A DNA stretch of 64,000 nt, taken from assembly GCA_963817635.1 (NCBI GenBank), contig CAWFPR010000013.1, positions 216,345 through 280,344 on the forward strand, written 5' to 3'. A program made the position numbers and the translations under genes. This stretch comes from CAWFPR01 sp963817635. Its GTDB lineage: Bacteria > Acidobacteriota > Vicinamibacteria > Vicinamibacterales > 2-12-FULL-66-21. The notes under the pieces are model-generated. The model saw nothing but the letters and a program-made list of their open reading frames with translations. It ran no database searches and had not been told where the DNA came from. Below, one piece after another: positions 28,390 through 36,543 of this stretch. The first letter of the stretch is position 1; each line of letters starts with the position of its first letter.

Positions 28390-30231
28390 ATGCGACGTTA
28401 CGTTCTCCTGGCCATTTTCGTGGTGCTGCTGGTGCCCGCGGTGTCGGCGCAGCGCACGGTCAAACCCCCGCTGCACGGACGCCATTGGATGGCGATCACC
28501 GGCAAGCCGCTCGGCGCCACCGCCGGCGCGATGATGTTCCAGAAGGGCGGCAATGCCGTGGATGCCGCGTGCGCCATGCTCGGCGCCGTGGCGACGATGT
28601 GGGACACGCTCGGGTGGGGAGGGGAAACCCAGGCGCTGATCTTCAACCCGAAGACCGGCAAGGTGATCGGCATCGACGCGCTGGGCGTTGCACCCACGGG
28701 CGCGACCCCCGAATTCTTCCACGCCAAAGGTATGGCGTATCCGCCCGCGTACGGGCCGCTCGCGGCCGTGACGCCCGGCACGCCCGGCGGGCTGCTCGTG
28801 ATGCTGGCCGAGTACGGCACGATGAGCCTCGCCGATGTCCTCGGCCCGGCGATCCAGATGGCCGACGGCTATGCGATCGAAGCGCAGGCAGCCGACGCGA
28901 TCGAGCGCCAGAAGAGTGAAATCAAGAAGTGGAAGTACTCGGTGCCGGTGTTCCTGCCCCACGCCGGGCAGAAACGTGAGGCGCCGGAAGCCGGTGAGAT
29001 CTTCAAACAGCCCGATCTGGCGGCAACCCTGCGCAAGCTCGTCGAGGCCGAGCAGCAGGCGCGCGCCGCGGGCAAGAACCGCAAGGACGCGATCTATGCC
29101 GCCTACGATCGCTTCTACAAGGGAGACATCGCCCGGGAGTTTGCGCGCGGCTCGCAGGAGATGGGCGGGCTGCACACAACGGAGGATCTGGCGAACTGGA
29201 AGGTGCACATCGAAGAGCCGGTGATGACCGATTACAAGGGCATCCAGGTGTACAAACTCACGGCCTGGACGCAGGGGCCGGCGCTGCTGCAGTCGCTGAA
29301 CATCCTGGAGCACTTCGATCTCAAGTCGATGGGCTACAACAGCGCGCGCTACATCCACACGCTCTACCAGGCGATGAATCTCGCGTTCGCCGACCGCGAC
29401 TTCTACTATGGCGACACGTACGTCCCGCCCGAGGAACCCGTGCGGGGTTTGCTGTCGAAGGACTACGCGAAGGCGCGGGCCGCGCTGATCGATCCGGCCC
29501 ACAACGACCCGACGGTCAAGCCTGGCGATCCCTATCCGTACCAGAATGGCAGCAACCCGTTCAGCGACCTGCTCGCGAACTGGGGCGCCAGGCCGACCGC
29601 GCCGGGGTCTGGCGCTGCGGGCGCGCGTACATTCGATGAGGGCTTCACGGCCGGGACGACCTCGATCCAGGCGGCCGACGAGGAGGGCTGGGTCGTATCC
29701 GTGACGCCCAGCGGAGGCTGGATCCCGGCGGCCATCGCGGGCCGTACCGGCGTCGGCATGAGCCAGCGGATGCAGAGCTTCGTGCTCGATCGCACACAGG
29801 GCCCGTACAACGTGCTCGAGCCCGGCAAGCGGCCGCGCGTGACGCTCACGCCGAGCCTGGCGCTCAAGGATGGCAAGCCGTTCCTGTCCTTCGCGGTGCA
29901 GGGGGGCGATACCCAGGACCAGAACCTGCTCCAGTTCTTCCTGAACGTGGTCGAGTTCGGCATGACCGTGCAGCAGGCCACCGAGGCGCCCAACTTCAAC
30001 AGTTACCAGATGCACAGTTCATTCGACGACCACAAGATCGAGCCCGGGCGCATGACGCTGAACGAGTCGATGCCCCCGTGGGTGCGCCAGGAACTTCAGC
30101 AGATGGGCTACCGGCTCGATTACCAGCGCCTCACCTCCGGTCCTATCAACGCCATGTTCTTCGATCGCAGGAATGGCTCGATATGGGGCGGGTCGAGCAA
30201 TCACGGCGAGGACTACGGCATCGCCTGGTAG
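28390..30231 (+). CDS. Secreted gamma-glutamyltransferase family protein
   Basis: The 613-residue protein has a signal peptide (LLAIFVVLLVPAVSAQ) and the Ntn-hydrolase layout of GGT. The large-subunit motif GGNAVDAACAM and VTPGTPGG are present. The autoprocessing site is GTTSIQAADEEGW, with Thr423 the expected nucleophile. The small-subunit motif has MSQRMQSFVLD in place of the usual oxyanion GGSG neighbourhood. Activity on glutathione is not certain, because this acidobacterial branch lacks the THFSVxD wording of classical enzymes. GGCTGGAGGTCCTC precedes the ATG. Confidence 0.87.
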   Translation: MRRYVLLAIFVVLLVPAVSAQRTVKPPLHGRHWMAITGKPLGATAGAMMFQKGGNAVDAACAMLGAVATMWDTLGWGGETQALIFNPKTGKVIGIDALGVAPTGATPEFFHAKGMAYPPAYGPLAAVTPGTPGGLLVMLAEYGTMSLADVLGPAIQMADGYAIEAQAADAIERQKSEIKKWKYSVPVFLPHAGQKREAPEAGEIFKQPDLAATLRKLVEAEQQARAAGKNRKDAIYAAYDRFYKGDIAREFARGSQEMGGLHTTEDLANWKVHIEEPVMTDYKGIQVYKLTAWTQGPALLQSLNILEHFDLKSMGYNSARYIHTLYQAMNLAFADRDFYYGDTYVPPEEPVRGLLSKDYAKARAALIDPAHNDPTVKPGDPYPYQNGSNPFSDLLANWGARPTAPGSGAAGARTFDEGFTAGTTSIQAADEEGWVVSVTPSGGWIPAAIAGRTGVGMSQRMQSFVLDRTQGPYNVLEPGKRPRVTLTPSLALKDGKPFLSFAVQGGDTQDQNLLQFFLNVVEFGMTVQQATEAPNFNSYQMHSSFDDHKIEPGRMTLNESMPPWVRQELQQMGYRLDYQRLTSGPINAMFFDRRNGSIWGGSSNHGEDYGIAW

Positions 30232-30291
30232 GCGGCCCGCACGAAATCGCCGACGCGGGGGCCGTTGACGGGGGCGGCGCTGACGGGCGCG

Positions 30292-30729
30292 CTAGGAAAG
30301 GGATCGCATGAACGCGATGACGTCTGCGGCGTCCTGCTGAGACATGTGGAAGCGCGGCATGGGGGCCCGCAACTGGCGGCCGTCACGTCCGATGGCGCCC
30401 TCGGTGAGCAGTCGCAACGCCTGCGCGTCGTCGTACCCCGGGAGCCCGCGGTTGCGCGGCGCGATGAGCGCCCAGTCGTTCGGCCAGGGTGGCCGGACGG
30501 GCACGGGGGCGCCGTCGAACTTGCGTGATTCGATGATGGCGCCCTGGCTGTCCCGCGGCGAGTGGCACTCGGCGCACATGGCGACTTCTTCCACGATGTA
30601 ACGACCGTGTTCGACGTTCCCGCTGATCGACTGCGCGGCGGCCGGCGCCTGCGACTGTGGGGACGTGCGGGCCAGGCCGGCACTGGCAAGCAGCAGTGCG
30701 GCGCCGGCGATCACATGTGAACTCCGCAT
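30292..30729 (-). CDS. Secreted mono-heme cytochrome c
   Basis: The 145-residue protein has a signal peptide (VIAGAALLLASAGLA), one heme motif CAECH near residue 53 and a likely axial methionine in RAPMPRFHMSQQDAADVI. This matches class I cytochromes of the kind paired with dehydrogenases. GGAGGAACATCTCGA precedes the ATG at 30729. It is convergent with the GGT gene, with a 60-base gap. Confidence 0.88.
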   Translation of the reverse strand: MRSSHVIAGAALLLASAGLARTSPQSQAPAAAQSISGNVEHGRYIVEEVAMCAECHSPRDSQGAIIESRKFDGAPVPVRPPWPNDWALIAPRNRGLPGYDDAQALRLLTEGAIGRDGRQLRAPMPRFHMSQQDAADVIAFMRSLS

Positions 30730-30802
30730 TCGAGATGTTCCTCCTGGGCCGATTATGACCGATTGGCCGCGCGCCGTCTGTATCGCGTCGGCTGAAACGG
30801 CC

Positions 30803-32431
30803 TCAGGCAATACCGGAGATCCCGAACGCGGTGTCGTCAGCGGTCGAATCGTCCGGGCGCGCATCTGGCCTCTGCGAATCCGGGAACGCCGGCGGGTCCC
30901 GCTCGAAGTAGGTTCGATAGCGCTTGAGGAACGCGTCCGGGGCCACGCCGTCGCCGCCGCCCGACACCAGCACGGGGAGCGCGCCTTTCGCGAAGAACAT
31001 CTCCAGGTCGCGTTTGTCCTTGGTGGCCACCTTGCCGCGCGGCTCGATGTCGAAAAAATCCTTCACGCGGCGCGCGGTTTCCGCCGACAGATTGATCCGG
31101 TTGTTGGCGCCGCTCGACTCCATCCGCGATGCGTAGTTGACCGTGTCTCCCCAGACGTCGAATGCGAACTTCTGAATCCCGACGACGCCCGCGATGACCG
31201 GCCCCGTGTGAATGCCTATCCGCACGCCCCATGCCGCCTGCGGCCGCCGCCGACCCTGCTCCGCCACGGCATCGATCATCTCGAAGGCCGCCAGTACCGT
31301 GTCGACGGGGTGTGACGGCGTGCGGACGGGCAGCCCGCCGGCGCACATGTAGCTGTCGCCGATGGTCTTCAGCTTTTCGATGCCGTACCGGGCTACGATG
31401 CGGTCGAACGCGGTGAAGTACTCGTGCAGGCACTCGACCAGCTCCTCGGCCGCGAGCTGCTCGGTCGCGACCGTGAAGCCGACGAAGTCGGTGAAGAGGA
31501 TCGTCACTTCTTCGAAGTACCGTGGCGCGACCTTGCCTTCGGCGGCGAGTTCCGCGGCGATCTGCGACGGCAGGATGTTGTGCAGCAGGGCGCCGACGGC
31601 CTGCCGCTGGCGCTCGACCTCCTGGTTCTGCCCGACCAGCTCGTCGTTGGCGAGCGTCAGCTGCTGCCGCGCATCCGAGAGGCTCTCCGCCATGTCGTTG
31701 AAGGCGTGGGCCACCAGTCCGATCTCGTCCCTCGAACGCACCTCGATGCGATGGTCGAGCCGCATGCTGCCGATGAGGCTGGCTCCCAGTTTCAGCTCGC
31801 CGAGCGGACGCGTGAGGCTGCGCGCAATGAAGTACGCGATGGCCACGGCGATGCACATCGACAGGCCGAAGATCCCCAGGTTGATGCGCTGGGTGAGCGT
31901 GGAGACGCTGGCGAACCGCGCTTCCGCGTCGTCGGCGAGCGCCTGCTGCTGTTTGACGAGTGCAGGCAGCATCGTCGTGAGGACCCGCGTCCGCAGCGGC
32001 TCGGCCCGGACCTGGAAGGCGACCGCCCAGCCCGGCTCCTTGCTGAGATATTCGTAGAACTGGCGCCATGCCTCCGCCAGCTTGGCGTAGGTCTGCTCGA
32101 GCTCGGTGACCGCGGCGAGCTGGTCCGACCCGCTGAGGCTCTTCAGGAGCTGAATGTTGGCGGCGCCCTTGGCCAGCTGTTCGTCGAAGAACGCACGCGC
32201 CTCCGGCATGTCGCCGACGTCTTCCATCTGGCTGAGCAGCGCCACCTGCTTCTGCAGGTCGTCCACGCGATGCGTCAGCTCGGACATGACGACCTGGCGC
32301 TTGAGCGCGCGATCGACGGTCGCCATCGACCGATCGCGCAGACGCGCGCTCCAGAACTGGACGGCCTGGGTGACGGCAAAGAGCGCCAGGATCGCGACGA
32401 ACGCGAGGGTCAGCCGGCGCCGAATCGTCAT
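30803..32431 (-). CDS. Class III adenylate/guanylate cyclase with HAMP domain
   Basis: The 542-residue protein has two membrane spans (about residues 8-26 and 186-205) around a helical periplasmic sensor, then HAMP, a coiled coil and a cyclase domain. Metal-binding aspartates are in LFTDFVGFT and GDSYMCAGG. The base-selecting positions read KTIGD and DVWGDTVNYASRM; lysine with aspartate fits ATP. The ATG overlaps the stop of the PstS-like gene (ATGA), so it is the last gene of a three-gene operon and may respond to the ligand of that binding protein. Confidence 0.9.
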   Translation of the reverse strand: MTIRRRLTLAFVAILALFAVTQAVQFWSARLRDRSMATVDRALKRQVVMSELTHRVDDLQKQVALLSQMEDVGDMPEARAFFDEQLAKGAANIQLLKSLSGSDQLAAVTELEQTYAKLAEAWRQFYEYLSKEPGWAVAFQVRAEPLRTRVLTTMLPALVKQQQALADDAEARFASVSTLTQRINLGIFGLSMCIAVAIAYFIARSLTRPLGELKLGASLIGSMRLDHRIEVRSRDEIGLVAHAFNDMAESLSDARQQLTLANDELVGQNQEVERQRQAVGALLHNILPSQIAAELAAEGKVAPRYFEEVTILFTDFVGFTVATEQLAAEELVECLHEYFTAFDRIVARYGIEKLKTIGDSYMCAGGLPVRTPSHPVDTVLAAFEMIDAVAEQGRRRPQAAWGVRIGIHTGPVIAGVVGIQKFAFDVWGDTVNYASRMESSGANNRINLSAETARRVKDFFDIEPRGKVATKDKRDLEMFFAKGALPVLVSGGGDGVAPDAFLKRYRTYFERDPPAFPDSQRPDARPDDSTADDTAFGISGIA

Positions 32432-32933
32432 GGCTTGATCAGGTGCAGCGGATACCCTGGCTCACCGGGCAGGAGACCGTCGATCTTGAGCACCTTCAGT
32501 CCCGGCCTGACCTCGCTGGCTGCCATGAAGGCGATGGCCCCCGGCACGGCTTCGACCAGCTGGCTGGTCGTGTCGCTCGAGTACACGATCTTGGGCGGCG
32601 TCGCCGTTTCGGCCCGGAAGATCTTCGCGATCCAGAACTGCTTGAACTGCGGCTCGGTCATCCGGTAGATCGTCTTCAGGACCGCCTCGCGCTCGGCGGT
32701 CGCCGGCGCGCGGATCAGGAGCACGACAGGCATGTCGCGGGACCAGGTACCTGCTTTTCGCCGATAAAGACCTGGCGGAGCTCGGCGAAACTCAGCTGGG
32801 TGACCGGCGTGTCCGGGTGCACGACGATGGCGAGGTCGCCGGCTTTTGCGCCCTGCGGTCCCTCGGCACGGACCAGCATGGTCCAGGCGCACACCATTAC
32901 GACCGCCATTGACGCAACGCGACGCGACATCAT
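32428..32933 (-). CDS. PstS-like periplasmic binding protein (frameshifted)
   Basis: The first frame gives a signal peptide (MAVVMVCAWTMLVRAEG) and LAIVVHPDTPVTQLSFAELRQVFIGEK. After a frame change near 32750 the other frame continues TWSRDMPVVLLIRAPATAERE to PGAIAFMAASEV. Joined it is a compact PBP-like phosphate-binding family protein of about 165 residues. The order FxELRxVFxGEK, then a Trp, then PGAIGY-like (here PGAIAFM), is typical. It overlaps the cyclase gene by four bases. Phosphate or another oxyanion is the likely ligand. Confidence 0.75.
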
Positions 32934-32958
32934 GTGACTTCGGCCCCTGTCTTCAGAG

Positions 32959-34074
32959 TCAGAAAACGAATGCGACCTGCACGAAGACGCCGTTGCTGCG
33001 CGGCGTGTCCAACCGACGGGAGTTGCGGTACTCGAGCTTGACGGCAACCACATCAGTCAGCTCGTAGCGCACGCCGGCGGTGGAGATTGTCAGGTCGACG
33101 TTGCCGAACACCGGTTCGCCGTCCACGCCGAACATCCGCTCGAAACGGTAGTAAGGCTTCCACTGCGCGAGGCTCGGCGGACGGTATGCCGCCTGCACGT
33201 AGAACGCGCGGCTCGTGTAGGCTCTGTCGGCAACGGGATCGCGGTGGTTCACATTGGTGAACTCGGCGATGATCTCGGGGGTCTCGCGGCTCAGGGCGAT
33301 GTAGGCGGAGGAGATGACCTCCCGGACTTCCGGGGTGCCGGCCGCAGTGATGAGGTCGTGATAGACGGCGCCGCCGGCTTCGAGGCCATAGAGGCGTGCC
33401 GGCCGCACGTACAGTTTTCCCAGCCAGGCCCGGTTGCGATTGACGTCCCCGGCATCACCGGCGCGCCCGATGAGGGCGCCACGGCCGTTCCCAACGCCCA
33501 CGTTGTAAGACAGCCCGAGCGTCGGGGAACTGACAAGACCTTCCGCGAGCAGCCCGACGAAGTGCACCGGCTGGAACACTCCGCCGAACTGAATCATCTC
33601 CGGACGCCGAATGGTCGTCTGGAGCCAGAGACCGTGATGGAAGGCCGTATTCCAGTAGTTGATGGGCGTATGGTACCGGCCCATCGAAATCTTGAGGCGG
33701 TCGTCCACGTCGTAGCGGACACTGAGGCGCTCGAGTTCCACGCTGAACGCATTCGATCGCGGCGTGAAGGAAGTCTCGGCGAAGAAGCTCACTTTCCTGC
33801 CGAGCGGCGCCGCCATGTGCAGCACGAACTGGCCGAGCGAAAACCCGTCGCCGGAGGCCCGATCGTCAGTCGTTCCGAAATCCACGTCGGCAAATCCGCG
33901 AATCACAACTGGCAGGTGATCCCCGCCCGGCATGCCCGCATGCTCCGGTTGCTGCGGAGGTTCGCTCTGCGCGAACGCGGGAACAGCGCAGAGACATCCG
34001 GCGAACCACAGCGCCAGCAGAACACGAGGCGCACGTAACATCGGCATCGAGCGAGCCGCGTCCTTTCTGTTCAT
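32959..34074 (-). CDS. Outer-membrane porin-like beta-barrel protein
   Basis: The 371-residue protein has a signal peptide ending AVPAFAQ and alternating amphipathic strands. Its C-terminal residue is phenylalanine (VFVQVAFVF), as in outer-membrane barrels. It resembles oxyanion-type porins found beside PstS-like genes. The ATG at 34074 is chosen to place the signal peptide; a second ATG lies nine codons in. It is the first gene of the porin, binding-protein, cyclase operon. Confidence 0.78.
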   Translation of the reverse strand: MNRKDAARSMPMLRAPRVLLALWFAGCLCAVPAFAQSEPPQQPEHAGMPGGDHLPVVIRGFADVDFGTTDDRASGDGFSLGQFVLHMAAPLGRKVSFFAETSFTPRSNAFSVELERLSVRYDVDDRLKISMGRYHTPINYWNTAFHHGLWLQTTIRRPEMIQFGGVFQPVHFVGLLAEGLVSSPTLGLSYNVGVGNGRGALIGRAGDAGDVNRNRAWLGKLYVRPARLYGLEAGGAVYHDLITAAGTPEVREVISSAYIALSRETPEIIAEFTNVNHRDPVADRAYTSRAFYVQAAYRPPSLAQWKPYYRFERMFGVDGEPVFGNVDLTISTAGVRYELTDVVAVKLEYRNSRRLDTPRSNGVFVQVAFVF

Positions 34075-34186
34075 CGCGCTCTTTCTCCTCGCGCGAAGGG
34101 TGAGGGAAGCAGGCGGCAGCATACCACGTGCCGATCAGCCGCACGCGCCACAGTCTCATCTGGAATGCCAGGCGGAGTGACTGTTG

Positions 34187-34257
34187 ACGCCAGCCCACAT
34201 CAGCCCTTGCAGAGGCGCCAAAAGTCGCGTCAAGGGCAGACTTTTTTGGGCTGGCGT
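34187..34257 (+). other. Nested 71-base palindrome upstream of the PEP-CTERM gene
   Basis: The outer arms ACGCCAGCCCA and TGGGCTGGCGT pair perfectly (34187-34197 with 34247-34257). An inner pair GCCCTTG/CAAGGGC lies at 34203-34209 and 34231-34237. If transcribed, it forms a two-stage hairpin about 100 bases before the start codon. Confidence 0.7.
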
Positions 34258-34353
34258 GCGGAGTCAGGCCTGTTTTTCACTCAGAGAGACGGCTTGGTCT
34301 GTGCACAGTGGAAGTGGTCACTACAAGTGTCACAACCGGGAGGAGAAGATTCC

Positions 34354-34899
34354 ATGCGTGTTCTTCGCTTCGGGCTGCCCGTGCTGCTCGCCCTCTTCGT
34401 CCTCGCTCCGGTGCGAACCGAGGCGGCCATTATCACCGTGGCCCTGCCGGATTACGACGGCCCGAGCAACGGTTCCGGGTTCCCTGTGGATCTGGGCGTG
34501 ATCGGGACGTTCAACTACGTCGTGCCCGCCGGGAGCGTCATCGCGTCGGCCACCTTCTCGGGGACGTATGGCACCGCGCTCGTGCCAGACAGCACCGCCG
34601 GATTCGACGTCCTCATCGAAGGGGCCCCGATCACCGTCTGCGTGCCCCTGACGATCCGGGCTGCTGGCTGGTGCGGTGCGGATTTCCGGCCGTTCAGCTT
34701 CGGGCTTCCGGGGTCCACGTTCGCGGGGCTCGCGGACGGAAGCGCTGACCTGCGGGTCTTTCAGACCAACGGGAACTTCGTTCGGCTGGGCTCGCCCACG
34801 TTGACGCTCAACCTGCGGCAGGTTCCCGAGCCGGCGTCCCTCGCGCTCTTCGGGCTCGGCATGCTGGGCATGGGCCTGAAGCGCCGCCTGCGCGCGTAA
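34354..34899 (+). CDS. PEP-CTERM sorted secreted protein
   Basis: The 181-residue protein has a signal peptide (LLALFVLAPVRTEA) and ends with the exosortase sorting signal VPEPASLALFGLGMLGMGLKRR: the VPEP box, a hydrophobic span and a basic tail. The mature part is Gly/Ser-rich and beta-like, with no enzyme motif. GGGAGGAGAAGATTCC precedes the ATG. No exosortase is in the window, so that must be elsewhere in the genome. Such proteins are usually linked to exopolysaccharide or biofilm. Confidence 0.88.
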   Translation: MRVLRFGLPVLLALFVLAPVRTEAAIITVALPDYDGPSNGSGFPVDLGVIGTFNYVVPAGSVIASATFSGTYGTALVPDSTAGFDVLIEGAPITVCVPLTIRAAGWCGADFRPFSFGLPGSTFAGLADGSADLRVFQTNGNFVRLGSPTLTLNLRQVPEPASLALFGLGMLGMGLKRRLRA

Positions 34900-34993
34900 C
34901 GCGCCCGCGCCATTGATGGCCCGCGCGAGCCGGCCCTCGACGCTCCCGGTGTCGAGGGCCATCGCGCGGGCCGACGTGTCCTGTCCCACCCGC

Positions 34994-36352
34994 TCAATCC
35001 ACTCCCTGATTCCCGGAGACCCAGGCTCTGGTCCGCCTCGCGGCGTCAGTGTTTCCGCCAGCCACGACACGGCTGAGATCAGCTGAGGTGTCCACGTCGG
35101 TCCACGGCGCGAGCAGCACGACATCGACCTGCCGCGCCTTCAGGATCTCCAGCGTCTGCGCCAGGACCTGAGGCGTACTCCAGTCGATCGCGTGGAACGC
35201 CTCCGGGTGGGGACGGTTCATTCCGACGAGGTAGTAGCCGCCGTCGCCGGACGGCCCCAGCACGATCCGGTCTTCGCCAAGGCTCAGGGCTGCCACGGCG
35301 TCTCTCAGCAGCCGCGCCGGCAGATCAGGCAGGTCGGAGCCAATCACCACGACGAACTCGGTGCCGAGCCGGAAGACATCCTCGAACACGTGCGCCATCC
35401 GATCGCCCAGATCGGAGCCACGCTGCGCGATCACATCGATGGTCCCGCTCACGGTGTCGCGCAGGGCCTCCGAGGCATCGGCGGGTTCACATGCCACGAT
35501 GTGATCCACGTCCGCCACCGACCGCACCACGTCCAGCGTGTCCAGGAAGAGCGCGTGCCGCAGGCTCTCATGACGGCCGCTCGCAAACCCGGCGCACAGG
35601 CGGGTCTTGCCCCCGGTCCACGGCGCTCGCCCCATCATGACGATCGCCGCGGCCTGCCGGCCGAAGTACCGCTGCGCCAGCCGCGCCGGCCGCGCGCCCA
35701 GCACGAAGCGTATCGCCAGGGCCAGGTTGGATGACGTCCTGCGTACCCATCCGTCACGCTCCCAGCGGCGGGCGGAGGTGACGACAGCGGACGGGGCGTG
35801 GATCATGCGCCCGGTGCGCGTGAGCCGTCGGACCAGGTCCACATCCTCCATGAGCGGCCAGTCGCGATAGCCTCCGGTCCGCATGAAGGCGGTCCGCCTG
35901 ACGAACAGCGCCTGGTCGCCGTACGGCATCCCGAACAGCGCCACCCGCAGCCGCACGCCCGCTTCGATGATCCTGGCGCGCCAGTCACGACTGTCGAGCG
36001 CGAACCTGAACGCGCCGGCCACGACCTCCGGGGCACGATCCGACTGCCGGAGAACTTCCAGCCAGTCGGGAGGCAAGGTCGAATCGGCATGCAGGAACAT
36101 CAGCCATCGGCCACGCGCGATGGCGGCCCCGGCATTCATCTGGACGCCGCGGCCTCGAGGCGCCGGCGCCCATCGAAGCGTCGCGCACCGGTCCCGGATC
36201 TGCTCGTACCGCAACTGCTCGTCCAGGACGCAGGCGACGATGACCTCGACCTCGCCCGGCGCGCCGGGCGGGAGCCGTTCGAGGGTTCGGCCTAGCGCGT
36301 CCTCGTCGCGCCACACGGGAATGACGACGCTGACCAGCGGCTCGTCAGTCAT
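34994..36352 (-). CDS. Two-domain glycosyltransferase (TIGR04283-like) plus DUF2064 (TIGR04282-like)
   Basis: The 452-residue protein starts with a family 2 glycosyltransferase (SVVIPVWRDEDALGRTL, LHADSTLPPDW, MEDVDLVRRL). About residue 235 onward is a DUF2064 domain (MMGRAPWTGGKTRLC, IGSDLPDLPARLL, GPSGDGGYYLVGM). In many genomes these two domains, separate or fused, accompany arsenosugar-type genes (ArsM, radical-SAM ArsS). The divergent neighbour at 36544 contains an ArsM-like domain, which supports that association. No product has been shown for this organism. Confidence 0.87.
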   Translation of the reverse strand: MTDEPLVSVVIPVWRDEDALGRTLERLPPGAPGEVEVIVACVLDEQLRYEQIRDRCATLRWAPAPRGRGVQMNAGAAIARGRWLMFLHADSTLPPDWLEVLRQSDRAPEVVAGAFRFALDSRDWRARIIEAGVRLRVALFGMPYGDQALFVRRTAFMRTGGYRDWPLMEDVDLVRRLTRTGRMIHAPSAVVTSARRWERDGWVRRTSSNLALAIRFVLGARPARLAQRYFGRQAAAIVMMGRAPWTGGKTRLCAGFASGRHESLRHALFLDTLDVVRSVADVDHIVACEPADASEALRDTVSGTIDVIAQRGSDLGDRMAHVFEDVFRLGTEFVVVIGSDLPDLPARLLRDAVAALSLGEDRIVLGPSGDGGYYLVGMNRPHPEAFHAIDWSTPQVLAQTLEILKARQVDVVLLAPWTDVDTSADLSRVVAGGNTDAARRTRAWVSGNQGVD

Positions 36353-36543
36353 TCGCGAGAGTCGCGGGGAGGGCCGTATGCGCGCCGGGCATGCCGCGAT
36401 TGTAGCGTTTCGGCGGCCCTGCGCTAACCGCGGCTGCTGTGTGTCCCGGGTCTCGTGCGACACTAAGAGGAGCGCGCCGCTCGGCGCGAGTTGCCGATGC
36501 GCCCGCGTGACGGCGCTCACGTGCTTCCTTCACGGACCAAGGG

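Noticed and set aside
28047..28391. Minus-strand gene between the CoA-transferase and GGT genes
   Set aside because: No family resemblance, no ribosome binding site, and it overlaps the coding 3' end of the CoA-transferase and the hairpin behind it.
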